5,508 nucleotides of DNA from an uncultured Collinsella sp. (GTDB taxonomy: Bacteria > Actinomycetota > Coriobacteriia > Coriobacteriales > Coriobacteriaceae), in contig CAAFEY010000131.1 in NCBI GenBank assembly GCA_900761995.1, positions 1-5,508 on the forward strand, given 5' to 3'. Under the pieces are notes generated by a model. It was not told the DNA's origin and did not search any database. It was given only the letters and a program-made list of their open reading frames with translations. A program made the translations under genes and the position numbers. Shown here in pieces: positions 5,015 through 5,508 of the stretch (position 1 is its first letter; the number at the start of each line of letters is the position of its first letter).

Positions 5015-5508
5015 ATGCAACATATCGATCGGATTATCCGCTCCAAGAACGTCTTTACCGCGCAAGACGGCATCGATACCGCCCGCGAGCTGGCGATTGC
5101 CATCGCAGGCGACCGTATCGTCGCAGTCGGCGCGCCCGATGATGTGATCGCCGCCGCCCCCGCCGCCACGCCAGTTATCGACTACGGCGAGCAGTTTGTC
5201 TGCCCTGGTTTCCATGACGCTCATCTGCACTTCTTCCATACCTCGGTCGGCTCCTCGCCGTACATGCTCATGGATATGGGCACGTCCGAGGCGGCGCTGG
5301 TGCAACATGCGCTCGAGTTTTCCCAGGACCTGCCCGACGACGCTTGGGTTGTGACGCAGGGCTGGCGCGATTACCGTTGGGACCCGCCCGAGCATCCTAC
5401 CAAGGCGTCGCTCGATGCGGCATTCCCCGATCGTCCCTGCGTTATGTATTCGGGCGACGGGCACACGCTTTGGCTCAACAGCCGCGCACTCGAGGCGCTC
5501 GGCGTCAC
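5015..5508 (+). CDS. YtcJ-like amidohydrolase (amidohydrolase family 3), 5' part, cut by the window end
   Basis: The first 164 codons are present; the frame is open to the last base. The N-terminus MQHIDRIIRSKNVFTA followed by AIAIAGDRIVAVGA (27-40) is the beta-sandwich start usual for amidohydrolases. CPGFHDAHLH (63-72) is the PGFxDxHxH metal-binding motif, with H70 and H72 as ligands. WVVTQGWRDYRW (111-122) and DGHTLWLNSRALEALGV (148-164) are characteristic of the YtcJ/amidohydrolase-3 group. These are TIM-barrel metal-dependent hydrolases acting on amides, carbamates or N-acyl compounds; most YtcJ-type members have no proven substrate. Three in-frame ATGs exist at 5003, 5009 and 5015. I prefer 5015 because GGGG at 5005-5008 is suitably spaced and the protein then begins just before the conserved core, but the ribosome-binding site is weak. 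The gene is divergent from the M20 hydrolase. The remaining two thirds or so, including later metal ligands, lie outside. Confidence 0.88.
   Translation, partial: MQHIDRIIRSKNVFTAQDGIDTARELAIAIAGDRIVAVGAPDDVIAAAPAATPVIDYGEQFVCPGFHDAHLHFFHTSVGSSPYMLMDMGTSEAALVQHALEFSQDLPDDAWVVTQGWRDYRWDPPEHPTKASLDAAFPDRPCVMYSGDGHTLWLNSRALEALGV

Noticed and set aside
4847..5464. Upstream continuation of the M20 reading frame on the - strand
   Set aside because: The frame is open, but it runs antisense to the YtcJ-like gene, which has the PGFHDAHLH motif, and it carries no M20 motif. A ribosome-binding site marks the ATG at 4846.

Overview
The window looks like a chromosomal stretch from a high-GC actinobacterium. 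A gut Coriobacteriia such as Collinsella fits best, but this is an inference from base composition, gene content and protein style, not from a marker gene. The coding DNA is GC-rich and the gaps are more AT-rich. No rRNA, tRNA, CRISPR array, transposase or phage gene is visible.

Layout, left to right. (1) The last 13 codons of an upstream + strand gene (stop at 42-44), followed 44 bases later by an Asp23/Gls24-family gene (89-604) with a very acidic N-terminal extension. A strong intrinsic terminator (657-699) closes this cell-envelope/alkaline-shock type unit. (2) A YitT-family membrane protein with a C-terminal DUF2179 domain (811-1833). (3) A multi-pass membrane protein with an N-terminal zinc ribbon, DUF4013-like membrane core and Pro/Ala/Glu-rich tail (1983-3260). 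(4) A 15-bp perfect hairpin (3311-3346) in the 122-base gap between convergent genes. (5) On the - strand, an M20D amidohydrolase/N-acyl-amino-acid hydrolase (4846-3383) with a complete metal-ligand set and an unusual basic helical tail. (6) Divergent from it, the first 164 codons of a YtcJ-like amidohydrolase (from 5015, cut by the window end).

Functional reading: the left half carries envelope and membrane proteins of poorly known function. The right half carries two metal-dependent hydrolases transcribed divergently from a 168-base shared region, which would suit coordinated breakdown of N-acylated or amide-linked compounds; the substrates cannot be read from the sequence. I see no clear new biological system here. 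The points most worth a second look are the unusual terminal extensions on four proteins, a possible intergenic repeat family (motif GGGAC[A/G]GG), and a possible operator upstream of the zinc-ribbon gene.
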